Assembly (NCBI GenBank): GCA_003990705.1
Contig: AP018318.1
Coordinates: forward strand, 2,731,501-2,795,500
DNA length: 64,000 bases
Reading direction: 5' to 3'
Source of the DNA: Nostoc sp. HK-01
GTDB lineage: Bacteria > Cyanobacteriota > Cyanobacteriia > Cyanobacteriales > Nostocaceae
Both the position numbers and the translations under genes were made by a program. A model generated the notes under the pieces. That model saw nothing but the letters and a program-made list of their open reading frames with translations. It did not search any database and had not been told where the DNA came from. Within the stretch, counting starts at the first letter, position 1. Every line of letters begins with the position of its first letter. Of the stretch, positions 56,597 to 64,000 are shown piece after piece.

Positions 56597-57532
56597 GTGG
56601 ATTTAGAAATAGTTTTTAATGAACTATCTCTTCAAGCTCCTGCTGCTGAGATGAATACAGCACGACTTTGGATGGAAGAATTTATAAATACAATACTTTC
56701 TGTAAAACCACCTGCTGGGTTTAAAAGGAAGCTTCGTACTAAAAGTGATTTCAATTATTTACTACTTGCACCAGATTACCGTTTAGTTCAATGGCGCAAC
56801 GATCCAGATGTTGATCCAGAAAAACGAAGATTTATAAGAACCCTTCAAGATAAAAATGATCCACCCTTACCAGATATTGCTGATCCAGGAATTGAGGTAA
56901 TCTATGAGCAACAAAAAGCTATTGGTCTCTATTACGCTTTTGTCTTCAATTCTCTTGCAATAAGTTTACAATCTGATTCACAGTGGAATTTAAGCCGTTT
57001 AAAGGTTGAGGTCATCACAGTAGACGAAGACGAATTTGTTACTACTCATGAAACTGTATTACACGCTAGTTGTTGCAACCATGTAGAGGAACATTGCAAT
57101 TGGATTCAGGCTTTTCAAGAACGTCTTCGTCAAGAAGTTATTGATGGCTTAGATTTATGGAACCGTAGAGAAGAATTATTCCCCTCCCTGCTTTTTTGTG
57201 AAAGCGTGAGTAAGCAAATACAAACTCTATATGTTGGTACTCCAGTGCTTAGACAGGTTGTTAAAAAATTGTTTGAGCTTGAAAACTACTGCAAAATTTG
57301 GATAGACGGAGCTTTTAATTCAGACTTACTACCAAGCAAAACTACACCAGAAAGTACTTCTAGGCTCCAGCAATTGAAAGATGAACTCACTTTTTTGTGT
57401 CCAGATGGTAAGACACGAGTTTTTAGTTTGCACATTCGGATGACAGGTGGAGGAGCTTGGCGGCTTCATTTCTCTGAAGAATTAGGGCCTGGCAAAATTA
57501 TTATTGGTTACATTGGCCCAAAAATACAATAA
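56597..57532 (+). CDS. Unknown third protein of the DUF262-ATPase operon
   Basis: A 311-residue soluble protein that I do not recognise. It starts with GTG three bases after the ATPase stop; an AAAGG lies within that stop region. The middle has a Cys/His cluster (SCCNHVEEHC, about 158-167) that could bind metal. The last 45 residues (IRMTGGGAWRLHF...KIIIGYIGPKI) look like a compact beta domain with conserved-looking Gly and aromatic residues. Its fixed place as the last member of a coupled operon suggests an effector or specificity subunit; that is inference. Confidence 0.8.
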   Translation: MDLEIVFNELSLQAPAAEMNTARLWMEEFINTILSVKPPAGFKRKLRTKSDFNYLLLAPDYRLVQWRNDPDVDPEKRRFIRTLQDKNDPPLPDIADPGIEVIYEQQKAIGLYYAFVFNSLAISLQSDSQWNLSRLKVEVITVDEDEFVTTHETVLHASCCNHVEEHCNWIQAFQERLRQEVIDGLDLWNRREELFPSLLFCESVSKQIQTLYVGTPVLRQVVKKLFELENYCKIWIDGAFNSDLLPSKTTPESTSRLQQLKDELTFLCPDGKTRVFSLHIRMTGGGAWRLHFSEELGPGKIIIGYIGPKIQ

Positions 57533-57608
57533 ATGTTCTTTCCCAGACCATACGCAGATACTAGAGTCAGATAGTAGATTTATGATATTTAATCACGAGT
57601 AGAATCCA

Positions 57609-57775
57609 CTATATAGAATCAGGGTCAATACCTAATTCTTGCAGTTTTGCGGCCAAGCGATCGCTTGTTGTTTTTTTTCGGCGCTATGCTATTTCTTCTG
57701 GAGTTGGAATTTATTCATTTTCAGAATTAGCCTGAATCTTCAAGCCTTGTAGATACCACACATAAATCTCCATAT
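57609..57775 (-). pseudogene. Decayed C-terminus of a Uma2-family (DUF820) nuclease
   Basis: The minus strand reads ...SENE-stop-IPTPEEIA-stop-RRKKTTSD and then RLAAKLQELGIDPDSI-stop. The ending RLAAKLxELGIDPDSI is the hallmark C-terminus of cyanobacterial Uma2 proteins. Two in-frame stop codons and no N-terminal domain show that it is a remnant. The upstream limit is approximate. Confidence 0.75.
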
Positions 57776-57836
57776 AGATAGGGTTTGAATGATTTTCGGC
57801 AGTTTAGAATTAACTGCATAACTATCGGAGTTTGTT

Positions 57837-58088
57837 ATGCAGGAACTCAAATTTAAATCTGGTAATATTTACGAGTTTGTTGACCGCAACGAGATACCAG
57901 TATTTTCCCAATTGAGATATGTGGAAACGATTTTTAACCCATCTAGTAAAGAAATCTGTTTACATTTTGAGGTCTCAGAAGATGGTTGCGAGCATCCCCA
58001 GGATATTTACTTTAGCCAAAGCGGTATCGACCAACAAATCGGGGGTATTTTTGAGGCTAGTGAGTATCAGGTGAGATATGAATACTGA
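57837..58088 (+). CDS. Small protein of unknown function
   Basis: An 83-residue soluble acidic protein with no recognised family. The sequence alternates polar and hydrophobic residues as in a small beta-rich fold (IYEFVDRNEIPVFSQLRYVE, then EICLHFEVSED). ATG start with a GGAG upstream. Its last 22 bases overlap the 3' end of the converging cysteine desulfurase gene. It could be an orphan from a decayed neighbouring cassette, but this is a guess. Confidence 0.55.
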   Translation: MQELKFKSGNIYEFVDRNEIPVFSQLRYVETIFNPSSKEICLHFEVSEDGCEHPQDIYFSQSGIDQQIGGIFEASEYQVRYEY

Positions 58089-59260
58089 GTAAGATTTTCG
58101 TGAATAGGATAGTTCGGTGTCAGTCTCTGTAAAATTTGCTTCAACACCATCGCTGTCCAATCGATATCTGCTGCGGTGGTGTCACGTCCCAATGTAATGC
58201 GAATACCTCCCAATGCGGCTTTTTGAGAATAGCCCATTGCTAAAAGTATCGGACTGGGGCTGAGTTTACCGCTGTGACAAGCAGCACCAGCACTAATACC
58301 AATACCAGCTAAATTTAATTGTCGCACCAAGGTTTTACCGCTGAGTTTTTGGCCGTCGGCATATTCCAGACAGAAACTTGCATGATGTGGTAAGCGATGG
58401 ATGCGATCGCCTGTGGGAATTAAACCGGGTACATCTGCTAACAACGCAAACAAGCGATCGCGTAAATCAATTAACCTTGGTGTTTCTGTTGCTAGTTCTT
58501 TGGCTGCTAATTCTGCGGCGACACCAAACCCAGCTATTATTGGGACAGCTTGTGTTCCAGAACGCATCCCTATTTCTTGCCCACCACCAGTTAACAGAGG
58601 CATGATTTTTACACTAGGACGAATATACAATGCCCCTGCACCTTGTGGCCCGTAGATTTTGTGGCTAGAAATGCTGAGTAAATCGACTGGTAATGTCTGC
58701 ACATCAATGGGTAAACGTCCTGCAACTTGCACTGCATCGGTGTGGAAGATTGCACCGTGCGATCGCGCAATATTGCCCAATTCACTAATCGGTTGAATTG
58801 TGCCAACTTCACTTTGTCCGTAAATTATTGATACTAAGACGGTATTATGTCGCAATGCAGCCTTTAAATCTAAGGGGTTAACTCTCCCTTGGCTATCCAC
58901 TCCCAAAGTCGTGACTTCCCAACCCCACATTTCCAGCATTCGCGCTGTTTCAGCAATGGCGGAATGTTCCACATTAGAAATAATGATGTGTTGCGGTACA
59001 GCAGACAACCGAGCGACACCAATAATTGCCAGATTATCTGCTTCTGTACCACCCGCGGTAAAAATAATTGATTCGGGATGAGTTGCGTTAATTAAGTCTG
59101 CAACTTGAACTCTGGCTTGTTCGAGAACTATAGCCGCCCGTTGTCCCCATTCATGCAAACTAGAAGGATTACCCCACTGTTGAGTGAGGACTGCTTGCAT
59201 TGCTGCGATCGCTTCTGGGCGAGTTGGAGTAGTAGCACTGTAATCTAAATATATTTGCAT
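58067..59260 (-). CDS. Cysteine desulfurase, NifS/IscS family
   Basis: A 397-residue PLP enzyme. The PLP lysine is Lys201 in SISSHKIYGPQG, and the persulfide Cys is Cys328 in SAGAACHSGKLSPSP, on the long loop of group I (IscS/NifS) enzymes. TAGGTEADNLAI (68-79) and the HTDAVQ motif (173-178) are also present. It removes sulfur from cysteine for iron-sulfur clusters or tRNA thiolation. No iscU, nifU or other Fe-S gene is adjacent, so the dedicated acceptor is unclear. The length is normal. Confidence 0.92.
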   Translation of the reverse strand: MQIYLDYSATTPTRPEAIAAMQAVLTQQWGNPSSLHEWGQRAAIVLEQARVQVADLINATHPESIIFTAGGTEADNLAIIGVARLSAVPQHIIISNVEHSAIAETARMLEMWGWEVTTLGVDSQGRVNPLDLKAALRHNTVLVSIIYGQSEVGTIQPISELGNIARSHGAIFHTDAVQVAGRLPIDVQTLPVDLLSISSHKIYGPQGAGALYIRPSVKIMPLLTGGGQEIGMRSGTQAVPIIAGFGVAAELAAKELATETPRLIDLRDRLFALLADVPGLIPTGDRIHRLPHHASFCLEYADGQKLSGKTLVRQLNLAGIGISAGAACHSGKLSPSPILLAMGYSQKAALGGIRITLGRDTTAADIDWTAMVLKQILQRLTPNYPIHENLTQYSYLT

Positions 59261-59475
59261 ATCACAACACTTAAGCGAAAAAACACAGACATGGGACTAC
59301 TCACTATTTTCATCATAGATAGTTCTCTGGTTAAATCTTGAGAAAATGTGAATTAATGTGCATCAATAGGCGGATTTTTTAATTGCCAAGCAAGCTGTTT
59401 ACCTCTTTAAATAGGCGTACTGTATTTTGGGAACAATAACTATGTTCACTACCAATTCACTTTTAGCAGATTACC

Positions 59476-61104
59476 GTGCCAATTTTTCGCCAACCCAGTT
59501 ATTTTTGGCTATTTGCCTTAATATTTGTTACCACTGCTTGTCAACAACCTAAATCATCTCATCAGGGTTTATCACCTTTACCTCAAGATTCATTTATTCA
59601 AGTCTATTTAAATCATTCTGAATCTTCAGAATATCAAGAATCTTACCGTCAGCAAACTCGACTGGGAGATGACTTAGAAAAAATCATTGCCGATACTATT
59701 TCTCAAGCTAAATCTACTGTAGATGTAGCGGTGCAAGAATTACGCTTACCCAAGGTTGCCCAAGCATTAGTAGACAGACAAAAAGCTGGGGTGAAAGTTA
59801 GATTAATTTTAGAAAATAACTATAGTCGTCCTTGGAGTAGCTATACACCAAATGATATCAAAAAACTAGCACCAAGAGACCGAGAAAAATATAATGAATT
59901 TCATCAATTTATTGATTTAAATAAAGATAACAAACTCAGCCTAGAAGAAATTAATCAAAGAGACGCATTAGTAATTATCCAAAATGCCAAAATTCCCTGG
60001 ATAGATGATCAAGCTGATGGTTCCGCAGGCAGTAGTTTGATGCACCACAAATTTGTGATTGTTGATCATCGCATTGTAATTGTTAGTTCTGCTAATTTTA
60101 CCCTCAGCGATACTTCAGGCGATTTTACCAGTCGCACCAGTTTAGGTAATGCTAACAATTTACTAAAAATTGATAGTCCAGAATTAGCATCTGTGTTTAC
60201 CCAAGAATTTAATATTATGTGGGGTGATGGCGCTGGAGGTAAGCCAGATAGCCAATTCGGTTTGAACAAACCACTGCGTTCTCCCAAACAAATTACTTTG
60301 GGTGCAAGTAAAATTACAGTCCAGTTTTCTCCAGCTTCTCCCACTCAACCTTGGAGTAAAACTAGTAATGGTTTAATTGGTGAACATTTAAATTCTGCTA
60401 CTAAATCTATTGATTTGGCATTATTTGTATTTTCTGAACAGCATCTTGCCGATATTTTAGAACAACGTCATCAGCAAAGTGTAGGTATTCGCGCTTTGAT
60501 TGATGCTCAATTTTCCTATCGTTTCTACAGCGAAGCTTTAGATATGATGGGAGTTGCATTGAGTGATAAGTGTAAGTATGAAATTGATAATCAACCTTGG
60601 ACAAATCCTATTACTAGTGTTGGTGTACCTGTGTTAGCTAAAGGGGATTTATTGCATCATAAATTTGCTGTAATTGATAACGAGATAGTTATTACTGGTT
60701 CGCACAATTGGTCAGATGCAGCTAACAGTGGCAATGATGAAACATTGATAGTAATTGAAAATCCTCAAGTTGCGGCTCATTATGTGCGGGAATTTGCCCG
60801 TCTTTATGCCAAATCTCAAATTGGTTTACCATCAGAAATGCAGGCAAAAATTCCAGCAGAGATGAAAAAATGTCCTAAGATAATTGCACCAACATCGAGT
60901 CAAAATCAACTAACTCAAAAAGTTAATCTCAATACAGCTACTCAGGAAGAATTAGTCATTCTTCCTGGTGTGGGTAAAAAGTTAGCACAGAAGATAATTA
61001 TTGCCCGTCAACAACAAAAATTTACATCCCTACAAGATTTAGAACGTATTCCCGGTGTGAGCGCAAAGATGCTAGATAAATGGCGTGATTATGTGAGCTT
61101 TTAA
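59476..61104 (+). CDS. Lipoprotein: phospholipase D fold with EF-hand-like insert and ComEA-like HhH tail
   Basis: A 542-residue lipoprotein; the lipobox Thr-Thr-Ala-Cys puts the lipidated Cys at 22. Two HKD motifs are intact: MHHKFVIVD (about 189-197) and LHHKFAVID (about 392-400), giving a full phospholipase D/nuclease active site. A DLNKDNKLSLEE segment (about 147-158), inserted before the first HKD motif, looks like a calcium-binding EF loop. The last 65 residues (VNLNTATQEELVILPGVGKK...) are a ComEA-like double helix-hairpin-helix that binds DNA. Together these suggest a surface or periplasmic nuclease. The start is GTG. Confidence 0.88.
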   Translation: MPIFRQPSYFWLFALIFVTTACQQPKSSHQGLSPLPQDSFIQVYLNHSESSEYQESYRQQTRLGDDLEKIIADTISQAKSTVDVAVQELRLPKVAQALVDRQKAGVKVRLILENNYSRPWSSYTPNDIKKLAPRDREKYNEFHQFIDLNKDNKLSLEEINQRDALVIIQNAKIPWIDDQADGSAGSSLMHHKFVIVDHRIVIVSSANFTLSDTSGDFTSRTSLGNANNLLKIDSPELASVFTQEFNIMWGDGAGGKPDSQFGLNKPLRSPKQITLGASKITVQFSPASPTQPWSKTSNGLIGEHLNSATKSIDLALFVFSEQHLADILEQRHQQSVGIRALIDAQFSYRFYSEALDMMGVALSDKCKYEIDNQPWTNPITSVGVPVLAKGDLLHHKFAVIDNEIVITGSHNWSDAANSGNDETLIVIENPQVAAHYVREFARLYAKSQIGLPSEMQAKIPAEMKKCPKIIAPTSSQNQLTQKVNLNTATQEELVILPGVGKKLAQKIIIARQQQKFTSLQDLERIPGVSAKMLDKWRDYVSF

Positions 61105-61219
61105 TATATTTACTTGACGTTTTATTAATTATTTGTATTTGCTTCATTGACCAAGAAAATTTAAATATTTTGCAGATTAAGAAAGCTTCGCTATAGAGTA
61201 ATTGAGTGGTTGATTAGCA

Positions 61220-61370
61220 ACTATAGCAGAAGGCAGAGAGCAGCGCGTTGCGGAGCCAGTCGCGTGGGCGGGTTTCCCGACTTGTACCCCTACGGGGAAG
61301 CAAGCTACGTGTAGCGTCTCTGATGAGGAGAAGCAAGTGGCGTTAGCGACGCAGGAGCTTCACTCTGAAG
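61220..61370. repeat. Composite of dispersed palindromic repeats
   Basis: A GC-rich patch (GCGTTGCGGAGCCAGTCGCG, GGCGGGTTTCCCGACTTG, GTAGCGTCTCTGATGAGG, GTGGCGTTAGCGACGCAGG) of short palindromes, unlike the AT-rich flanks. Similar units are familiar from other Nostocales genomes. No gene. Confidence 0.6.
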
Positions 61371-61457
61371 GAGTCAAAAGAAAAAAGAAACAATAGTGAC
61401 ACCACAAGCTTTTTAGCAATTCCCGATGGTCTGTTTATTTACGTAGACCTATGCTAG
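61371..61457. mobile_element. MITE-like element, copy 2 (right part)
   Basis: It matches 19108-19192: GAGTCAAAAG, AATAGTGA, GCAATTCC, GATGGTCTGTTTATTTACG and the final CTAG are shared. The left CTAGTACAACAAGG end was not found here, and a GC-rich palindromic repeat abuts the break. Confidence 0.6.
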
Positions 61458-61468
61458 TTGATATATAT

Positions 61469-61505
61469 GGCGATCGCTTCCATAATTTAGAGCGATCGCC
61501 TTTTT
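61469..61505 (+). terminator. Terminator-like hairpin built from two HIP1 sites
   Basis: GGCGATCGCT (61469-61478) pairs perfectly with AGCGATCGCC (61491-61500), followed by five T. Each arm contains the HIP1 octamer GCGATCGC. Confidence 0.6.
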
Positions 61506-61628
61506 ATGCAAAATAAATATTTCTGTTGACTTATTTATATTTATTATTTATTTCTACTGAAAGTAAGAGGAAGTTTTATTCATAAATTTTCTAGCATGTA
61601 CCCAGGTCAAGGTAACTGGAGTTAATTT

Positions 61629-61874
61629 ATGCCTTATAACAAAATAGAAGAATTACCCCAAGATATTCAACAAAAACTGCCTCAACACGCCCAACAAATT
61701 TTCTTTGCTGCTTTTAATGCTTCCCAAAGCGATGGTTTAAGTGAAGAAGGGGCGACTAATGTTGCTTGGAATAGTGTAAGAAACGAATACGAACAAGGCC
61801 AAAACGGCGAATGGCACAGAAAGTCTGAAGATACAGCCGTACACAATAAAGCAGTAACTTCTGGTGGGAATTAA
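61629..61874 (+). CDS. chaB: ChaB family protein
   Basis: An 81-residue protein matching ChaB: the N-terminus YNKIEELPQDIQQKLPQHAQQIF and a C-terminal part with AWNSVRNEYEQ are diagnostic. ChaB was first linked to the ChaA cation exchanger in E. coli, but its role is unclear. No chaA is adjacent. GGAG lies eight bases before the ATG. The Asn/Gly-rich tail is probably disordered. A hairpin follows. Confidence 0.88.
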   Translation: MPYNKIEELPQDIQQKLPQHAQQIFFAAFNASQSDGLSEEGATNVAWNSVRNEYEQGQNGEWHRKSEDTAVHNKAVTSGGN

Positions 61875-61981
61875 ATCATAAAAATCAGGCTGACAGCAGA
61901 ATGTTTAAGTTAACAAAACTTTCTGTTTGAGTGTGATTCATTCCAGCTTAGTTAGATCAATTAAATTGGAATTTTACTTGA

Positions 61982-62020
61982 GCAAAAGGTGCTTTGTAAT
62001 TAATGCAAAGCGCCTTTTGC
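61982..62020 (+). terminator. Terminator-like hairpin after chaB
   Basis: GCAAAAGGTGCTTTG (61982-61996) pairs with CAAAGCGCCTTTTGC (62006-62020) at all positions, counting one G-T. The loop is 9 bases. The following T-run is weak. Confidence 0.6.
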
Positions 62021-62123
62021 GTTTAAATATTGGGAAAAAATTATCATATTTTGAGTCAATAGAGGGAAATAAATCATTACACTGAGAGGTAGATGCCCTG
62101 CTGGGATTGACCGTCCTATACAA

Positions 62124-63326
62124 ATGATGACTAAACAAACTCACAGAATTTTAATCCTTGGTGGAGGCTTTGGTGGTCTCTACACCGCGTTGCGCTTAAG
62201 CCAGTTACCTTGGGAATCTCAGCAAAAACCCGAAATTGTACTGGTAGATCAAAGCGATCGCTTTCTATTTTCCCCCTTACTCTACGAATTGCTCACAGGT
62301 GAACTGCAAACTTGGGAAATTGCCCCTCCCTTCGCCGAACTCCTCCAAGGCACAGGTGTACGCTTTTACCAAGCAGTAGTATCAGGAATTGATACCGACC
62401 AACAACGAGTACAATTACAAGATGGGCCAGAAATTGCCTACGACCGCTTAGTACTGGCTTTAGGTGGAGAAACACCACTAGATATGGTTCCTGGTGCGAC
62501 TTCCTACGCCCTACCGTTCCGCACCATCAATGATGCTTACCGTCTGGAACAACGACTGCAAATTTTGCAAGAATCCGATGCTGATAAAATTCGGATAGCG
62601 ATCGTTGGTGCTGGTTACAGTGGTGTTGAACTAGCTTGTAAATTAGCCGACAGGCTGGGCGAAAAAGGCCGTTTGCGCTTAATTGAAATCAGCGACCAAA
62701 TCTTACGCACCTCCCCAGAGTTTAACCGTGAAACTGCCAAAAAAGCTTTAGACGCAAGGGGTGTATTTATTGATTTAGAAACCAAAGTTGAATCGATTAG
62801 CGCAGATACCATCTCCCTAGAATACAAAAATCAAATCGATACAATTCCTGTAGATTTAGTTATTTGGACTGTAGGTACACAAGTAGCACCTGTAGTTAAA
62901 AACTTACCTTTCAAGCAAAACCAGCGCCATCAAATCACGACTACACCAACCTTACAAGTTCTTGACCACCCAGAAATTTTTGCCTTGGGCGATTTAGCCG
63001 ACTGTCGTGATGCGGAAGATCAACAAATTCCCGCCACAGCCCAAGCAGCTTTTCAACAAGCTGATTATACTGCGTGGAATATCTGGGCTTCTTTGAGCGA
63101 TCGCCCATTGTTACCCTTCCGCTACCAAAAACTAGGAGAAATGATGGCGTTGGGAACAGATAACGCTACTTTGACTGGTTTAGGAATCAAACTAGATGGT
63201 TCTTTAGGTTATGTTGCGCGTCGTCTAGCCTATCTGTATCGAATGCCGACTTTAGAACATCAACTCAAAGTTGGTTTTAATTGGCTAGTCCGTCCTATTA
63301 TAGAGACACTTTCTCAGTCAATCTAA
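62124..63326 (+). CDS. ndbB: NDC1/NdbB-type NAD(P)H-quinone oxidoreductase (demethylphylloquinone reductase)
   Basis: A 400-residue type II NADH dehydrogenase. It has an FAD motif LGGGFGGLYTALRL (about 12-25) and an NAD(P) motif VGAGYSGVELACKLADR (about 161-177). SPLLYELLTGELQTWEIAPPF and FRYQKLGEMMALG near the C-terminus closely resemble plant NDC1 and Synechocystis NdbB. That branch reduces demethylphylloquinone so that it can be methylated to phylloquinone for photosystem I. It is monotopic, with no membrane helix. The ATG pair at the start leaves a one-residue ambiguity. Confidence 0.88.
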   Translation: MMTKQTHRILILGGGFGGLYTALRLSQLPWESQQKPEIVLVDQSDRFLFSPLLYELLTGELQTWEIAPPFAELLQGTGVRFYQAVVSGIDTDQQRVQLQDGPEIAYDRLVLALGGETPLDMVPGATSYALPFRTINDAYRLEQRLQILQESDADKIRIAIVGAGYSGVELACKLADRLGEKGRLRLIEISDQILRTSPEFNRETAKKALDARGVFIDLETKVESISADTISLEYKNQIDTIPVDLVIWTVGTQVAPVVKNLPFKQNQRHQITTTPTLQVLDHPEIFALGDLADCRDAEDQQIPATAQAAFQQADYTAWNIWASLSDRPLLPFRYQKLGEMMALGTDNATLTGLGIKLDGSLGYVARRLAYLYRMPTLEHQLKVGFNWLVRPIIETLSQSI

Positions 63327-63461
63327 ATCTCATACCATTTTAGATTTTGGACTTCGGCTGCGCTCAGTCGAACGATTTTAGATTGATTGGGGGTTCTTCA
63401 TCAGTGCCTTTCTTGTTTTGCATTGGTATCACCTTCAAAATACATAATCACAAACAGTTTG

Positions 63462-64000
63462 ATGGAACGACCGAAAGTTATTTTTCTGGATGCTGTCGGC
63501 ACAATATTCGGCGTAAAAGGCAGTGTGGGCGAAGTATATAGTCAGATAGCCAAAGAATTTGGTGTAGAAGTTTCTGCGGCCAGATTAAATCACGCATTCA
63601 TCCAAAGTTTTAAAGCCGCACCACCACCAATATTTTTAGATGCAGAACCAGCAGATATCCCTCAACGAGAATTTGATTGGTGGCGGATAATCGCCCTCAA
63701 TACCTTTGAGACGGCTGGTTTTCTCCAGCAATTTTCTGACTTTTCGGCTTTTTTTAGCGAACTTTATATTCACTTTGGGACTGCTGAACCTTGGTTTATC
63801 TATGCTGATGTTTTGCCATCGCTGATGAACTGGCGGCATTTGGGCATTGAATTAGGAATCATATCTAACTTTGATTCTCGAATTTATTCAGTGTTGCAAA
63901 GTTTAGGTATTAGTGATTATTTCACTTCGGTGACAATTTCTACCCAAGCACGCGCTGCTAAACCTGATACCCAAATTTTTGCCGTTGCTTTAGAAAAACA
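63462..64000 (+). CDS. HAD-superfamily hydrolase, REG-2/HDHD3-like (partial, 3' end outside window)
   Basis: The frame is open from the ATG at 63462 to the window edge, 179 codons. FLDAVGTIFGVKGSVGEVY (about 8-26) is the first HAD motif: the nucleophile Asp is kept, but the second Asp of DxD is Val, as in the REG-2-like subgroup. Motif II is in GIISNFDSR (about 133-141) and a Lys in AAKPD (about 165-169) is motif III. Phosphatase activity is uncertain because of the missing acid/base Asp. The last motif lies beyond the window. Confidence 0.85.
   Translation, partial: MERPKVIFLDAVGTIFGVKGSVGEVYSQIAKEFGVEVSAARLNHAFIQSFKAAPPPIFLDAEPADIPQREFDWWRIIALNTFETAGFLQQFSDFSAFFSELYIHFGTAEPWFIYADVLPSLMNWRHLGIELGIISNFDSRIYSVLQSLGISDYFTSVTISTQARAAKPDTQIFAVALEK

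Overview
The window looks like chromosomal DNA of a filamentous, probably heterocyst-forming (Nostocales-type) cyanobacterium. The octamer GCGATCGC (HIP1) recurs throughout. The genes include cytochrome b6f petB/petD, a CpcS/CpeS-type phycobilin lyase, Ycf51, an NDC1/NdbB-type quinone reductase and a hopanoid cluster. Short dispersed repeats of the kinds common in Nostoc-like genomes fill many gaps. Genus and species cannot be fixed from sequence reading alone. I saw no rRNA, tRNA, CRISPR array, prophage or complete insertion sequence.

Layout. 1-3.3 kb: a membrane protein and an Hsp70/actin-fold ATPase in one minus-strand unit, plus a small ComFB-like protein. 3.8-7.1 kb: a renalase-like flavoprotein, then YaaW and an O-antigen-ligase-like protein whose genes overlap. 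7.1-8.1 kb: MITE-like repeats, a candidate small RNA and a small secreted Cys-rich protein. 8.1-11.7 kb: Ycf51, a glycerol-dehydrogenase-like protein and an AlaC-type aminotransferase. 12.5-21 kb: a hopanoid region with a squalene-synthase-like enzyme, hpnH, hpnA coupled to an RND exporter, a diiron ferritin-like protein and hpnG. The cyclase is not in the window. 21.4-26 kb: a type I secretion ABC exporter with a cyclic-nucleotide-binding N-terminus and a degenerate C39 domain, followed by its HlyD adaptor.

26-46 kb is mostly housekeeping: a zinc-type ABC binding protein with a Zur-box-like site, WD40, FtsH, PabC-like, Tgt, CobS, ComF, GNAT, an FHA-PAS-GAF-GGDEF-EAL signalling protein, a CAP-domain protein, a HEAT protein followed by the phycobilin lyase, a site-2 protease, a degenerate metallo-beta-lactamase-fold protein and CtpA. 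46.5-54.1 kb: petBD with a long palindrome behind it, an RsbW-like kinase, a glycosyltransferase, a DsbA-like protein, TrpS and a MetF-like protein.

54.3-57.5 kb is the most accessory-looking stretch: a tight three-gene operon of a DUF262 protein, a DUF3696-type ATPase and an unknown protein. It is followed by a decayed Uma2-type nuclease remnant, and it is my best candidate for a defence system. 57.8-64 kb: a small unknown protein, a cysteine desulfurase, a lipoprotein combining phospholipase D, EF-hand-like and ComEA-like parts, ChaB, NdbB and the start of a HAD hydrolase that runs off the end.

All family assignments come from reading translated sequence and remembered family motifs. No database search was run.
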